Assembly: GCA_032622095.1 (NCBI GenBank)
Contig: CP136063.1
Location: forward strand, 87,271,980-87,335,979
Reading direction: 5' to 3'
Length of the DNA stretch: 64,000 bases
From: Siphonodentalium dalli
Taxonomy: Eukaryota > Mollusca > Scaphopoda > Gadilida > Siphonodentaliidae
The notes under the pieces are model-generated. The model had not been told where the DNA came from. It saw nothing but the letters and a program-made list of their open reading frames with translations, and did no database searches. The position numbers and the translations under genes are program-made. Shown one piece after another: positions 35,983-48,119 of the stretch (positions are counted from its first letter, which is position 1; every line of letters begins with the position of its first letter).

Positions 35983-36090
35983 ATTACCAAATGGTATAAC
36001 CAAGTATCATGATCTTGCAATTAGCTAAATACCATTTGCACAACCAAAGTTCATTTGAATTGCAAAACTTCGCAGGGCCTTACTTTGTAC

Positions 36091-37119
36091 ATTTCTTTCA
36101 ATTGTTTTGAGACTTTACAACTGTCTATATACATGTATATTGTAAGTGAGAATGTATCATTTTAGATTTTATAGAATTTTTAAACCTATTTATTGATCAT
36201 GTATTTATATATTTATATTAGCCAGTTTCCTCTGACCACACCAAATTAAAAACTCATTTTACATTTGTCTTTGAACTTCATGTGTCAAACAAATGTTATA
36301 TGCTGGTTAGCCATTTCTATACTGATGGATTTCCCCCCGCCCATCTTGTAGTTGGTCCATATCTGTGTTGTGAGACATTTTGATAGTCGCAAATCTACGA
36401 CAGTTCAAATTGAGCACTTCATGAGTTCAGACATGGGGCGAATTTATAAAGAGCTCTCAATATGCGCCCGCTGTCTCTGGGGACGTAATTCACTGGTGAC
36501 ATTACCATTTTTATTAGACCGAGAAATCCTTAAACACATATAGGTGTGTAATGAAAATAATTATACATGGGAGTGACCTATTCTTCATTTTAGGATGTTC
36601 CGATAATATAGGCAAACAGGCATATGGACACCAAACAGATTCCCATTAATTTGTAGAAATTTTCAAATTATAAGTTTATCAAATGGGCCAAGATTGGTTT
36701 TCAACTTATTAGTTTAACATCCATGTTAATGAATGAATGGGAATCAAGTAACTTGCCACAAACATTACAGTCATTACTCAGTTATCAAATGTTAAATAAA
36801 TAGCAACTTGTGTCAGAGGAAATGAAGGCTATATTGGCTGTGATATGTCTCATTACTCCCATTAATTTATTCTGTATCATTCCATGATGTGACATCTCCC
36901 ATGAATTTATTCTCTATCACTCTATGATGTATTTAAACATTGCTGTTATAGCTGGATTTTCTAATGGTTATTAAATGTCTCTTTAATATATGACTTGTGC
37001 TTGCTAAGTTTCTATGCCTATTGGGGTCATCTCTTTCTGAAGGTAAAACTATACAAGGTCACGCAAAGCTTATTATCTGTTTCTCTGACACTTTTTAGCT
37101 CACCTGAGACGAAGTCTCC
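36091..37119. other. Intergenic sequence without recognisable feature
   Basis: AT-rich. No coding, RNA gene or clear repeat end seen. Confidence 0.4.
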
Positions 37120-37410
37120 GGTGGAGCTATAGTCATCACTCCTCGTCTGTCATCCGTCCGTCCGTCAACAATTCTTTAAACATCTTCTCCTCTGAAACCA
37201 TCAGACCGATTGGGTTTATATTTGGTGTGGATGTTCCCTAGGTGACTCTTATTCAGATTTGTTCAAATGAGGTCACCAAGTCAAATAGTTTTGATGTCAG
37301 GACCATAACTATTTTTCCACATAGTAATTCTTAAAACGACTTCTTTTCTGAAGTTGTCGGGCCGAATGGGTTCATATTTTTAGATTTAACTTACTGCTCA
37401 ATTTAACAAA
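37120..37410 (+). repeat. Single unit of the TCCGTCCGTC / TTTGGTGTGGATGTTC repeat
   Basis: Contains CCGTCCGTCCGTC and ATTTGGTGTGGATGTTCCC. Followed by AT-rich sequence and an 18-G run near 37505. A weaker relative is at 38370-38720. Confidence 0.5.
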
Positions 37411-37869
37411 CAAATTTTTTTTATATATATTTTATTTTTAATAATTTTTTATAAATAAAAAACATTTAATTAAAATTTTGAAGAACTTATGACATTACAT
37501 CTTCGGGGGGGGGGGGGGGGGGTAGGTACCTCTAGTCACCCCACTAAATTTGGTTGAAATCAGGGGTTTGGGAGAAAACATGGGACAGATGTGCAGAAAT
37601 GTTCAGTAAATTCCTTTTAATATCTGTGCATTCCCATTACAAGCCAACTCTGCTCTGAACTGCCAGGCTGATAAACAATGACACATGTTTATAATCAGGG
37701 CTAGATAGATAAGAGAACTTCTGTAGCTATAGGCAGAGTCAGGGAGTGTATTCATGTCATTCATAATTTAAATGAGATTAATAGTGTTGTACATTTGTTT
37801 TCTAAAGTTGTCAATGTACTAGTAGCACCATCACTGGTCATTAATATCAGATTAAATTCCTTTTCTCAG

Positions 37870-38275
37870 AGCTTTAAGTGTGTCTGGCATTTGTAGAATG
37901 AGGTTCCCAGAGGGTGAATTTAATTATGCTACCCTGCACTGCAGGCTAGCATCGCCAAATACACCCTATGAGGACCTCATTCTGCTTAGGCTTCATCTCT
38001 GGGAAGTATCTTGAGTTTCAAATTGACATTTTTAGCAGCTCTTTTCCCCTCTGTTCAGATTCTAAAATGCATAATTGAGGTGTCAAATGGGTTAGCATGC
38101 TGTCATATGTCACCAACTTCAGCTGGAGAACTTCTGTCTGTCCCTAAGTCTCCCATAGCAGATGAGGGCTAAGTAAAATTGGGTTCCCAGATGGTGAATT
38201 TGGTTATGCTAGCCCACCTTACAGAATAGCATCACTACATTCACCCTTTTGGGACCTCAGACACACTAAATTCAC
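37870..38275. mobile_element. Double-hairpin MITE, copy 5
   Basis: Left hairpin about 37890-37985 and right hairpin about 38180-38265 around a spacer with GGGAAGTATCTTGAG. The outer ends are worn. Confidence 0.6.
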
Positions 38276-39819
38276 TCTTGGCTGTTCCAATATTATTTTC
38301 TTAACCACTTATCTATGTGAACTCATTATACCTTATTATGGACAAAAAAGTGTTGGGGGGGGGTATATTGGATTAAAACTGTTGGTCTGTCGGAGTGTCC
38401 TTCCATCCATTGTTCTGTCCATCCATCCATCAACAATTGATTTCTTCTCGAGATCTATATGAATTCCCTACCTGTATGTGACTCACATTCAGATTTGTTT
38501 AAATAAGTTCATCAGGTCAAATAGGAGGGATGCCAGGGCCATAACGTTTTCCCTCCATAGTAATTATAACAACTATTACTACTCAAGAACCATCAAGTCT
38601 ATTTAGCTTATATTTGTGTATGCAGGGTCCTTGGGTGGCATTTTTAGATCTGCTCCAATGGGGTCCTTTTTGGAAAATCAATTAACTTCAAAGCGAATGT
38701 TTAAAATTATAAGATGAATAGATATCAGAGATAGGGATTCATGTTTGTTCAAATAGGGGCAGAGGTAAGAGATTTAGCTCTGCCCCACCCACACTACCTG
38801 TATCTATGCTGTACGCTACTGGTATAATAAGATGATGTCATATTCTTGCAGGGATGTCCCCACAGTGTTGGGGATGTGATTTACAGATTTGTTCAATGAA
38901 ATGTAATTTTTGAGCTCACCTTTTGTATCTAATAAAATCATTAAAATACAAAATTCATTAAAACATCTACCTTGGAACTACCTGACTGATTAATCTGACA
39001 TATATATATGCTGTTTTTGGGTCCATGGATAATTGGGCTTCAAACATGTCTAAATAGTTTTATAAAAAGGTGCTTGTGAGATTGGAAATTTCCAACAATT
39101 GAGAAAGTTTGAGATGTCGTTTGTGAAATTCCAATCTAAGACTTGGGAGTCTGGAGCCTGGTCGGGAAGGGACATGCGCTGGAGGAGGGGGTGGGGTGAT
39201 CAGTAGCGTACAGTTGGTAATTTAAAAGTAGATAATCGCCGATCTACATACATGAAGCCTCTCTATCCACATATCCTGTTTAGATCTAGTTCTTTTAAAG
39301 TTATTATGAAAAGTTCTAACTGTTATGGTCTCCAAAGTCCCAGTCTTTGCAGTCTGGTGAGCGACCCGACCCCAGTCTTTGACTGTCTTGTTAAAAGCCA
39401 GGCATGTTTTTATATTTATTATTTTTTACCTACAAAGTTAGCCAGCAGGCATGTTCACTAACTATTAATCAAAAACATTGTTGGGTGTTAAAAATAATTC
39501 TTTCATGATTAAGTGTTACCGGTGATAAACTATTAATGCAACTGTGGGTTGTACAACCCAACTATATAAAGTTTAAACAAACTAAAAAGAAAACAACTTT
39601 ATTTCTATTAGAAATAATAAAAGGAAATATCAATAACAAGATGAAATTTTGTCTAGCCAGATTTATGGCCAGTGGAGTTCCAAGATTGTGGACATTGTGA
39701 AGTCAAGTGGCAGCATAATTTATTTTTTTAAAAGCACCCAGTGGGACATTTTTATGAGGCAGACGTCGAGAAACAGAAGATAAATTTTGTTTGGCCTAAT
39801 TTTATGACTTCATTTATTA

Positions 39820-40069
39820 TCCCACCCCGACTATTCATCTGTCATCAGCATAATCTCCACCATTGGCTTTCAGGTCTTACTGAAATTTGGAGGTTTGCCA
39901 ATGAGAGTGGTTTTAAAAGTGGGCCCAATGTGTTCTTGTTTACGGTTTTCTATCCATCCGAAAAGATATCTCAGCCATAGCTCATCAGTTCTCAAAGAAA
40001 TTTGGTATGGATGTTCGCCATCGAGAGTGATTTCAAAAGAGGGCCTAATGTGTTTGTGTTTTCCATTCC
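39820..40069 (+). repeat. Units of the 145-bp TGAAATTTGG family
   Basis: Two units with CATCCGAAAAGATATCTCAG and GAAATTTGGTATGGATGTTC. Another piece lies at 40200-40310. Confidence 0.5.
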
Positions 40070-40198
40070 TTAACCCTTTCATGACGGGAGCTGCGCTGGT
40101 GCAGCATTAAAGATCATGTACCAGTGCATTCTCTTATATATGTGAATCTCCTATAGGGTTTTCGCAAAATTTCAATAAGCTAGTCATGAAATGGTTAA
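40070..40198. mobile_element. TTAA-type MITE, CATGA/CTGGTGCAGCATTAAAG family, copy 2
   Basis: TTAACCCTTTCATGACGGG to TAGTCATGAAATGGTTAA, a sister of 28692-28825. Confidence 0.7.
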
Positions 40199-40320
40199 GT
40201 TATATTATTTAGAAATAATGGTTTTCTGTCCATTAGCAAAGATATCTCAATGGTTCAACCATAGTTATCAGTTATCAATGAAATTTGGTATGGATGGATG
40301 CCATAACAAGGGCTTTCAAT

Positions 40321-40742
40321 CAAGCCTGTAAATAGTGTGTCTGTCATGAGGTCCTTATTAGAGGGTGAATATAGTGACGCAATCCCGCATAGTGGGCAAG
40401 CATCACCAAATTCACCCTCTGGGGACCTCATTCTGCTTAGGCCTCAACTTCTATGGGAGATCTAGGATCAGATTGAAGTTCCCAAGTTGAAGTTAATGTT
40501 CAGCCATTAGCCACCTCTATTATGTTTTATCTTCTGCAAATTAGGTGATATAGAAACTTCCCAGGGAAAAAGTAACTAAAAAGAATGATAATTTGAAACT
40601 ACATAGATACTTCCCAGAAAAGGAGGCTGAAGCAGAATGAGGTCCCCAGAGGGTGAATTTGTGATGCTGTGTGGGATAGCATCACTAAATTCACCTTCTG
40701 GGGACCTCATTCTGCAAATGACACACTATTTTTGCACGCTTG
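40321..40742. mobile_element. Double-hairpin MITE, full copy with 8-bp TSD
   Basis: 422 bp from CAAGCCTGTAAATAGTGTG to GCACGCTTG, flanked by CTTTCAAT at 40313-40320 and 40743-40750. Both hairpins and the spacer (GGTGATATAGAAACTTCCC) are present. Confidence 0.85.
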
Positions 40743-41239
40743 CTTTCAATGAAGTGTTGGTGATCATGTAAAAAGTTTCCCTCCTTGAGTATTCTCCTTA
40801 CTCTGGTCATGGAGTCTTTATTTGAATGACTGTTCACTGGTGATCGCTCGACATGATTATAAATGTTCTGAGGACATGCATGCGAACAATGGCATGATAT
40901 CGGTAATGAATGGATTACTTAATTGAACAATCATCCATTTATTTTTAGATTTGGAATAAGGGAAAAAAACATAACAAAATAATTAAATTTTCTTTGAAAT
41001 AAATACACATTACATTCTCCTCAAATGGAATATTTACAATATGAACCAAACCACATACACTCCGCACATATTGCATGATAATGTCAACAACGAGATGTAC
41101 AATTTCAGATGGCCAAGTCATTCCCAGCTATCCACAAATCTTTTCTATGGGGATTTTAGATGGAGAGCCAGAAAGTCGATGAATCTTTTTCTCCGTCTTG
41201 TGTTTAACCACAGCATCTGGAATTGGCCCAAACACACTG

Positions 41240-41402
41240 TTACAATCCAGATGCTATCTGTCTGTTAACTTTGTCTCTGAGTAATGAATCCAGTTTTTTC
41301 TGTCTATATCTAACCACACCATATGAAACCAGCCCAATTGTGCACATCAAGGCTTCAAATGTCCAGAAATCCTTTTTATCCTTGTCTGGAGTAATATCAC
41401 AT
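41240..41402 (-). CDS. JTB: JTB exon 5: transmembrane helix and tail
   Basis: 53 codons and TAA. CDITPDKDKKDFWTFEA, then the membrane helix, then the charged C-terminal tail. This is the most diagnostic exon. Confidence 0.92.
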
Positions 41403-44400
41403 CTAAAAACAATTATAAAGATATCATTTTAGGCCAATAGAAAATAAATTACCAGATTCTCATCCAACTTTTCTGAAAAATTTGGGTAGGCAAATTTTAT
41501 TTTTAATATTTTATTCTTAACCTAAATACTCATTGACGTGTAGTTCCTTTAGGAAATGTTCTGATAAAAAGTTCAACAAGGTCGTTTTGTTGAACTTATT
41601 ATCAGAACATTTCCCACCAATGTATAAGAACCTCTGCATTTACATTATCCTTTGGTCTGTCAGTCTTCTGCTCATTTTACAATAGCACCTCTCCAGATGA
41701 ATAATAGACCCTTCCAATGTATTTCTTTAAATGGTCATGGTCTGTTCTATACAATACAAGGTGATTTAAATTGCACAATTTGATTGAAATAGACTGATTA
41801 ATGGGTCTTTGCAATGTATACTGAAGGGTAAGGCATGAGAAAAAAGTTTACCTCACAAAATTAGAAATAGTGTTACTCATTTGTAGAATGACGTCCCCAG
41901 AGGTTGAATTTAGTGACGCTACCTTGCACAGTGCGCTAGCATCACCAACTTCACCCTTCTGCTTAGGCCTCATCTTCTAGGAAGTATCTATGGTAACAAT
42001 TAACATTGTTTTCAGTTACTTTTTCCCTCTTCTTCAGTTTATATACCCCCTAATTTGCATAAATTAACATGCATAATCAAGGTGACTGATGGGTGAATAT
42101 CACCAACTTCAACTGGTGAACATCAATCTAATAGTAGGTCTCCCATAGCAGTTGTCTAAGTAGAATGAGGTTCCCAGATGGTGAATTTGGTGATGCTGGC
42201 AATATGGCGCGAGCGATTTTATCGCTCGCGCGTCGCCTGCGCAATTTCACTACCCAACATACTTTTGCAGTCGTAATTTTGATGAGTTATCCGTTTGAAA
42301 ACATATAAGGCAACGCGACATCGCATCTTTGAAGCAGGAGACACATGCTATGTTAACAGTCGGCTACCACCGGTATATCTAATTAGGCCAAACCATGCTA
42401 CACACCCGTCACCAGTGACTACCTATTATTAATTTGAATACATTTGTTCTCAAAGTCTGTGTAGGCCTATACATACAACTATGCGACTTTTGGAAAATCT
42501 ACTGTATGCCTCTATGATTATTCTTATCTTAGTACGCCTGCACGTAGGCCTATGCATGCATCCAGATTATTGACAGATCGTGTATGGGTGAGTGACGTGT
42601 TTGACATCAAATTATGATACGGTAGGCCTACAAATATATTATAATGATTGATTCATTCTGGTTAACCATTAGGTCACTTGGATCAGGCATAAAGGAACAA
42701 ACACAACAATACCATATAAATGCAAGACATGGTATAACATTTATAAAAGTACTTTATTAAACATTAATAAGTTATACAACATTCATTGATAATTTCACAA
42801 TTAATATATGATTATAAATTATTTAAATTTAAATATTATCACTTACCACATAATAAGTTATATGCAATATGACATATGTCAGTTTACTTGTATTTCATAT
42901 GTTACAACATAAATACCCCATAAAACAGAAATTGCCCCTGGCCTGCAAAATATTTTAGCCCCTGCAAAGTATTTTGGCGAGGGCGAATTTTAGCCCCTGC
43001 AGATTTTTCATAAGGCCAGCACTGCTGGCCTGCTGTGCGGGATAGCATTCACCCTCTGGGGACCTCATTCTGCAGATGACAGACACACTATTTGCAGGAT
43101 TTGGTCTGGAGGGGGATGAGAATTTTATTATATTGGCCTAACCTTAAGGCAAGGTCAGTTGAGATGCTTCACAAAAATATTAACATTTGAGAGAAACCAG
43201 GGAAAATGTTTCTATGATTTCAGCTATTTTCTATTACTCTATGGGCACCTTCTGAGACACAGTTGTTCCAAACGGTGATGAATTATAGTATTTTAATCAT
43301 ATTTTATGTCACAGATTGTTATTAAAACCATATATCAAGGCACCATAAAAAAAATAAACGGTGGCTTGAAAATGAAATTGGCTTTTAAATGGCTGTTCTG
43401 TAAATTGCACCAAGTGAATATCACCTACTGGTAACCTTTGGTAGGTCTATGTTCCGAGTTTGTAAATGCAAAGGTGTTTGCTTGATCACTATCCAGCTTG
43501 ACAGGAAGACCATTCCCTGAAAAGTACCCACTTCTTCCTAATAACTGCACTTGGAACATCCTGTTCCAAGCTAATCATCAGCAAATTGTTGGAAAAAGCT
43601 CAGAAAGGGCGTTTACACCAATATACGGACAGACCAATAACATAATACATCCCATTTTTTCAAAACTGCGTATAAAAATGAAACCCTTTCACTAAGAGCT
43701 GAGCCTTATCAGAAAAACACAGTGCACTTCCTACGAAATTATATTTTCTCATTTAAATCAAAATGGGATAGACATGTGAGAACAGATTCTAACATGCAAT
43801 AACTGTTGAGTTTGATGATTTATAACATTTTGGTCGATGAGCAACATACTGTTAAACAATACAGAGCTAATCCATCTCATATTCTACAAATTACTTGTCC
43901 TTTTTATAACTTACGGTTGGAACATTTTTGTTGATCCACATTGTACCAACTCCTTCAGACCTGTTTTCATACAAGGTTTAGCTTCACATCTCTGGAATAA
44001 GATATTAGTATTACAAGATAGTTATACATTAAAGGGAACTAAGGCACTTACAGTGGGTAAATGTGCAAAAAAATATAAAAGTCTGTAAAAACATATCACC
44101 ATCAAGAAAAAAATGGAGAAATAGATGAACTTCTTACTATTATATTCACTATTGATAGTACAAATGTACTCCAATTATGAAATTTTGCATGTTGAAACCA
44201 TTATGTAAAAAAAAAAATCTGTTACAGTAATTTTTAAACAAGCATCACTAAACATGTAGTGAGTTCAAATAATTTAGTCCGAATATTATTTTAAGAATAT
44301 TTTTCAATTCTTTGACATTTTTCAATGTTTGCCGTCAAGTTTTGATTAAACTTTTGTATCTTATTGGTCCAATTGGACTTTTATTGGCAATTCCACTATA

Positions 44401-47400
44401 ACCATAATGATTACATAACAATGGTTTAGACATGTAAAATCTCAATATTGGAGAGTTATTAACAATGAAAATAAGAACAAAGTCAATAAATTTTTCCATG
44501 AACTAGTTGATGATGCACTGACTTATATGTCATTTCGCATGAACCCACTTCGAAGGCCTCTAGTCCCTTTAAAATTCCATACTTTTCATTTGTAGGGATA
44601 GATATCGTTCAGGCATTTGTAGGGTTTTCAGCTAAAAAAAATTCAACCTAAATAAGAATAATATTTCAATTCTAATTTATCCACAAGGCACACCCTCAAA
44701 AATGGCAAATTTAAAATAATGATATACATCTAAAGATAACTTGTGTTTTGAACAAGTTGTGAAGTTCTTACTGAAATATTCCAAACAATCGAAATATGAA
44801 GAAAAATAAGCAAAAAACATTACCTACCCAAATGCGCACTTCATGCAATACAATAATGTCAGCTTGAACCAAGGTTCATGCCATCGTGAATTGTCCGAAT
44901 TGAGAAATTTTAGTCAAATACCAGAGAAATATTTGAACAAAGAGTATGACATAAAGAGTAAGAAAAAGATATTATTTTATCATAGTTAGATAAAGATGAC
45001 ATACAAGTTCAAGTCTGGTACATTTATGGCAGTTCTGGACGACGAAGGGTGAAGCTGTTGGAAGACATGAACCATTATGGAAAACTGAAACAAGAAAACA
45101 TATTGAAATTGAGTGGCATTAACCCTTTCATGATGGAAGCTGTGCTGTTGCACCATTAAAGATCCTGTGACAGTGCATTCTTTTTTACGAGAATCATAAT
45201 TCTGATTCTCATCAGATTTTAAGTCATTCTGTACTAACTACTCATTGCCGAGTTGTTCCCACAGGAAATGTTCAGATAATATGTTCAACAAACGACCATC
45301 TATATATTACATGTACCTGAACATTTCCCATCAATGAATATGAATCATTCTGCTCTTGTATTATCTTTTTTGTGTCTGTCGTCTATTTATATTACCTGGA
45401 CACTGTTCCATATGAATAATAGACTGTCCCAATGTATACTTTTAAAACTGAATGGGAGAATCCATTTAGTCAAGAAAGAGTTAAATTAACACAACACTAC
45501 AGTAATGCCCTAAATAATCGATTCACATAATTCTGCTGTGGTTAAGGAGTCGATTATTTAGGGTATTACTGTAGATGATTCATTCTTCCTTCTCTGAGAT
45601 GTTCAACCAATGCTGCAGGGCACCTCAAAATGTATACTCAATACAAAGGAATGAAAAAATATATAAATGTGTATCAATAAAATACCATTAAATTAAAAAA
45701 CCACATGTCCCACAAGAAGAAAAAATTGCATATTTATTAACCAACCAGCTTTTTGTAGTTCTTGACTCACAAGTAGAAAGATAGTAAATAACAAAGTGCC
45801 AGACAGAATATTGGTTTCAGTACCTTGGGATTTCCAAAAAAATTAGTTTATTCGATTTGATACCCAAAAATTAATTATAGTAATAGGTAGAATTGAAGAT
45901 GACATGTGATTATATTAATATGCATGTGTACTTTAGACATTACCTTTTGAAAGCCTTCATAATGGTGAACATCTGTACCATGTTAAATTGAGATCTGATC
46001 TCATGGCTGAGATATACTAGCGCACAAAATGGAAGTATCAATGACACTGTAGCTCAACTTGGAAAGGGGATAATGTCATACATTACAGTGAATGGAGTGA
46101 TAAGGAACGTGGAAAGTTGAAATGTTTAAGTATTAATAGAGGTCAACCCAAAGATCAATATGATGTACGGGCTGCAGGGTGTGCCCATATATTAAAATTT
46201 GAAATCCAAGATGGCTGCTGGCGGACATGTTTTTTTAAACGAATTTTGGCAAACAATTATGGCTCACATCTAGAGGTCACCGCAAAAATCCATATGAAGT
46301 TTGGTGACAATAGTATGAGGGATGTGGCTTGTAGGGTGAAGTCCAAGATGACTGCCGGCAGCCATGTTTTAATGGTGGGTTGGATGATATGCCGATGGAT
46401 TCAAATGTGAAATCTAAGATGGCCACTGGCAGCCATGTTTTTTACCGAAATTCGAAAAAAATGGTATGACCCCATCTAGAGGTCACCCCGAAGACATTGG
46501 TGATAAACAGATGAGAGATGTGACCTATATGGTGTGCTAAAGAAATTGTTGATGCATGGATGGACGTGTGCAGACTGATGGACACCAACCCATGGCAATA
46601 GTTCAAACTTGACCTAAATATCATCAGTTCCAGATAACAAAGAAGGATAACTCCAGGATTGAAATTGCGAACAATACGACTTGAAAGACCTTATGATGTT
46701 GAACATCAACATCAGATTTTCATAATGATCCAACAACCCGTGACTGACAGATCTCCTTGGACATACATGTACACATGTATGTAAACATACATGTACACAT
46801 GCATGTAATCCAGTACATTACAGAGGGCTATAATTGTTTTTAATAAATCACATCTTACCCAAATCTTTACACAGTCCAAACTCATTTATTTTTTCTTTGT
46901 TGGACCAGTGGTATTCCACAGCCAATAGGATGACAGATAGCCTACAAAAATAACAGACAGTAACAAGTGTGAGTGTTAAGAAGAAGAACACCTGAGCTAA
47001 CAATAATTTGGGTCCTACAACTGCGCCCATGCATATATTTTTAGAAGTCATTTCAATATTCTCAGCACATGGTACAATTTAAAATGTTACGCTTGCTTTG
47101 TAGCATAAATTTATATATTTAAACACCCTATATAATATATTTTGTTAATTTAATAATATCACTTCTGTCTTTCTATAAAGGTGACATAAAAAATGACATT
47201 TATAGTCATGGCAAATTTTTCAAAAACTGAATTGTTGAGAAATGAAGCTATATCCGCAAACTAATGGATTCATTGAAAAGGTGGGGTATTTATCTAGTTC
47301 AGGTATTGGTTGAAAAAATATACCATTAGAACAATTTTACACATTTTCACAGAATGACCTTTCCAACTGAGGCTAGCCACTGGTGGCCCTACTCTCGATA

Positions 47401-47468
47401 AATGGCACTCACCCAATGATGACAAAGATGGTGATGAGCATTCGTTTCTGAGTGCACAGTTCTGCCAT
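41240..47468 (-). CDS. JTB: JTB (jumping translocation breakpoint) membrane protein, complete 5 exons
   Basis: A small type I-like membrane protein; vertebrate JTB is linked to cytokinesis and mitochondrial/Golgi function. Exons in transcript order: 47468-47413, 46941-46859, 45054-45005, 43991-43915, 41402-41240. All junctions are GT-AG and in phase, giving 142 residues (about 146 in human). An N-terminal hydrophobic signal (MLITIFVIIGLSVILLAV) is followed by a Cys-rich ectodomain (FVVQNCHKC, then CEAKPCMKTGLKELVQC, CGS, QPC). Then comes DFWTFEA, a transmembrane helix (LMCTIGLVSYGVV) and a basic tail RYRQKKLDSLLRDKVNRQIA. FVVxxCxxC, TGxxExxxC, FWxFE and the RQxxLDxxxxxKVxxQI tail match JTB. 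The gene looks intact. A polyA signal AATAAA on the minus strand lies at 40938-40943. Confidence 0.9.
41519..41745. mobile_element. Partial TTAA-type MITE (CATACTAAATACT family)
   Basis: ACCTAAATACTCATTGACG, a CTTTAGGAAATGTTCTGATA segment with an inverse around GTTCAACAAGG, and GAATAATAGACCCTTCCAAT. JTB intron 4. Confidence 0.5.
41860..43100. mobile_element. Double-hairpin MITE, copy interrupted by an 822-bp insertion
   Basis: Left part 41860-42200, right part 43023-43100 (GCGGGATAGCATTCACCCTC to CAGACACACTATTTGCAGG). The right hairpin is split by the insertion at 42201-43022. Confidence 0.7.
42201..43022. mobile_element. 822-bp insertion with 7-bp duplication, unclassified
   Basis: Flanked by TGCTGGC at 42194-42200 and 43023-43029 inside a known element, so its limits are clear. 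Starts AATATGGCGCGAGCGAT, which continues into a perfect 11-bp stem with ATCGCTCGCGC. Ends in three AGCCCCTGCA-type words. No terminal inverted repeats and no coding seen. Confidence 0.65.
43150..43390. repeat. Partial AGGCCCACTT-family MITE
   Basis: TTCAGCTATTTTCTATTACT, TGGGCACCTTCTGAGACACA and GATTGTTATTAAAACCATAT segments; the left end is missing. It shows the uninterrupted version of the site occupied by the palindromic cluster at 6169-10475. Confidence 0.6.
43915..43991 (-). CDS. JTB: JTB exon 4
   Basis: Encodes RCEAKPCMKTGLKELVQC then GSTKMFQ and two bases. The acceptor is TATTCCAG, the donor GTAAGT. Confidence 0.9.
45005..45054 (-). CDS. JTB: JTB exon 3 (50 bp)
   Basis: Encodes (A)SPFVVQNCHKCTRLEL. 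Recognised by its fit in phase between exons 2 and 4 and by FVVxxCxxC, which is conserved in JTB. The donor is GTATGT. Confidence 0.85.
45119..45485. mobile_element. Composite of two TTAA-type MITE remnants
   Basis: 45119-45220 begins TTAACCCTTTCATGATGGAA, the family of 28692. From 45222 the CATACTAAATACT family follows (CTACTCATTGCCGAG, GGGAGAATCCATTTAGTC). Confidence 0.5.
45500..45571. mobile_element. Mariner-type foldback MITE, 72-bp deleted copy 4
   Basis: CAGTAATGCCCTAAATAATC and inverse TTAGGGTATTACTG, flanked by TA. The core is lost. Confidence 0.7.
46130..46610 (-). repeat. Short array of 160-bp units
   Basis: Three units with CCAAGATGGCTGCTGGCGG and CATCTAGAGGTCACC. Same orientation as 23810-24960. 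JTB intron 2. Confidence 0.65.
46859..46941 (-). CDS. JTB: JTB exon 2
   Basis: 83 bases encoding the end of the hydrophobic segment (LSVILLAVEYHW) and KINEFGLCKDL. The acceptor is TTTTTGTAG, the donor GTAAGA. Confidence 0.85.
47413..47468 (-). CDS. JTB: JTB exon 1: start and signal segment
   Basis: ATG at 47468-47466, MAELCTQKRMLITIFVII plus two bases. The donor is GTGAGT. Confidence 0.85.
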
Positions 47469-47490
47469 TTTTCTGCAAAGCAATCTTCTG

Positions 47491-47519
47491 ATTGGTGGAG
47501 TGTTCATGAAGCCCCGCCC
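47491..47519 (-). promoter_or_regulatory. CCAAT box and GC box just upstream of JTB ATG
   Basis: On the minus strand GGGCGGGGC (47519-47511) and CCAAT (47495-47491) lie 23 to 50 bases before the ATG. They suit a TATA-less housekeeping promoter, though the CCAAT may fall in the 5' UTR. Confidence 0.4.
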
Positions 47520-47805
47520 TATGAGTGAGGAAGTTGTCCAAATTCACACCCTCTATGTGATGGAGAGTTGAAATGTGTTCATGAATATCTTGCAGGTGAA
47601 TGATTTTCCCCAGTTATGAAATGTTCTTGATAATCGACCACATTCAGGACTATTTATTAGATATGACCGAGGTGGTGAACATGGTTAACTGTAATCACTG
47701 ATCACACTTCAGCATTTGTTATTCACATAATTGTATAATCTTGAATTCTGAAATTATAAATTTTTCACCTTGAATTGCTGGTTGGCTCCAAATATTGGGG
47801 ACCTG

Positions 47806-48048
47806 CGAATATTCTATGATTTACCTAAAAAAGACACAAGTTCCAACGGATGTTTAATGAGATTAACGTTATTATATAGTATCTAGTGAAGTTTGCAGTT
47901 TTTTGTCACGAGACACCAAAATACACACTGGTAAACAATGTCAATCACTAGCTGATTCAATTCGAGATTCAATTCGATGTCGATATCAGGAAGAAGATTC
48001 GATAGCGAGATTCGATTCGATGCAAAAACCCCGATTCGCAGATCCCTA
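47806..48048. mobile_element. hAT-like MITE, GGGxACCTGCGAAT ends
   Basis: GGGGACCTGCGAATATTC near 47812 and its inverse GATTCGCAGATCCCTA ending 48048. The interior has repeated GATTCGATTCGATG-type words. The flanks CCAAATA and CCAAAATA are only approximate duplications. Confidence 0.4.
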
Positions 48049-48119
48049 CCAAAATAATCATATATGTCATCTTAAAGATACAGTAAGCGTGGGTAGTCCA
48101 AGGGCCTATTAGCAGCTGT

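Larger units (their letters stand above)
34976..36082. mobile_element. hAT element carrying two nested TTAA MITEs
   Basis: Ends TAGGGCTCTGCGAA and, reversed, TAAGGCCCTGCGAA. The flanks ATTTGTAC (34968-34975) and CTTTGTAC (36083-36090) agree at 7 of 8. About 300 bp of original element remain; the rest is the two nested elements. Confidence 0.65.

Noticed and set aside
44056-44086. Possible 31-bp exon of JTB between AG and GTAAGT
   Set aside because: Its length breaks the frame to exon 4; the 50-bp exon at 45005-45054 fits phase and matches JTB.
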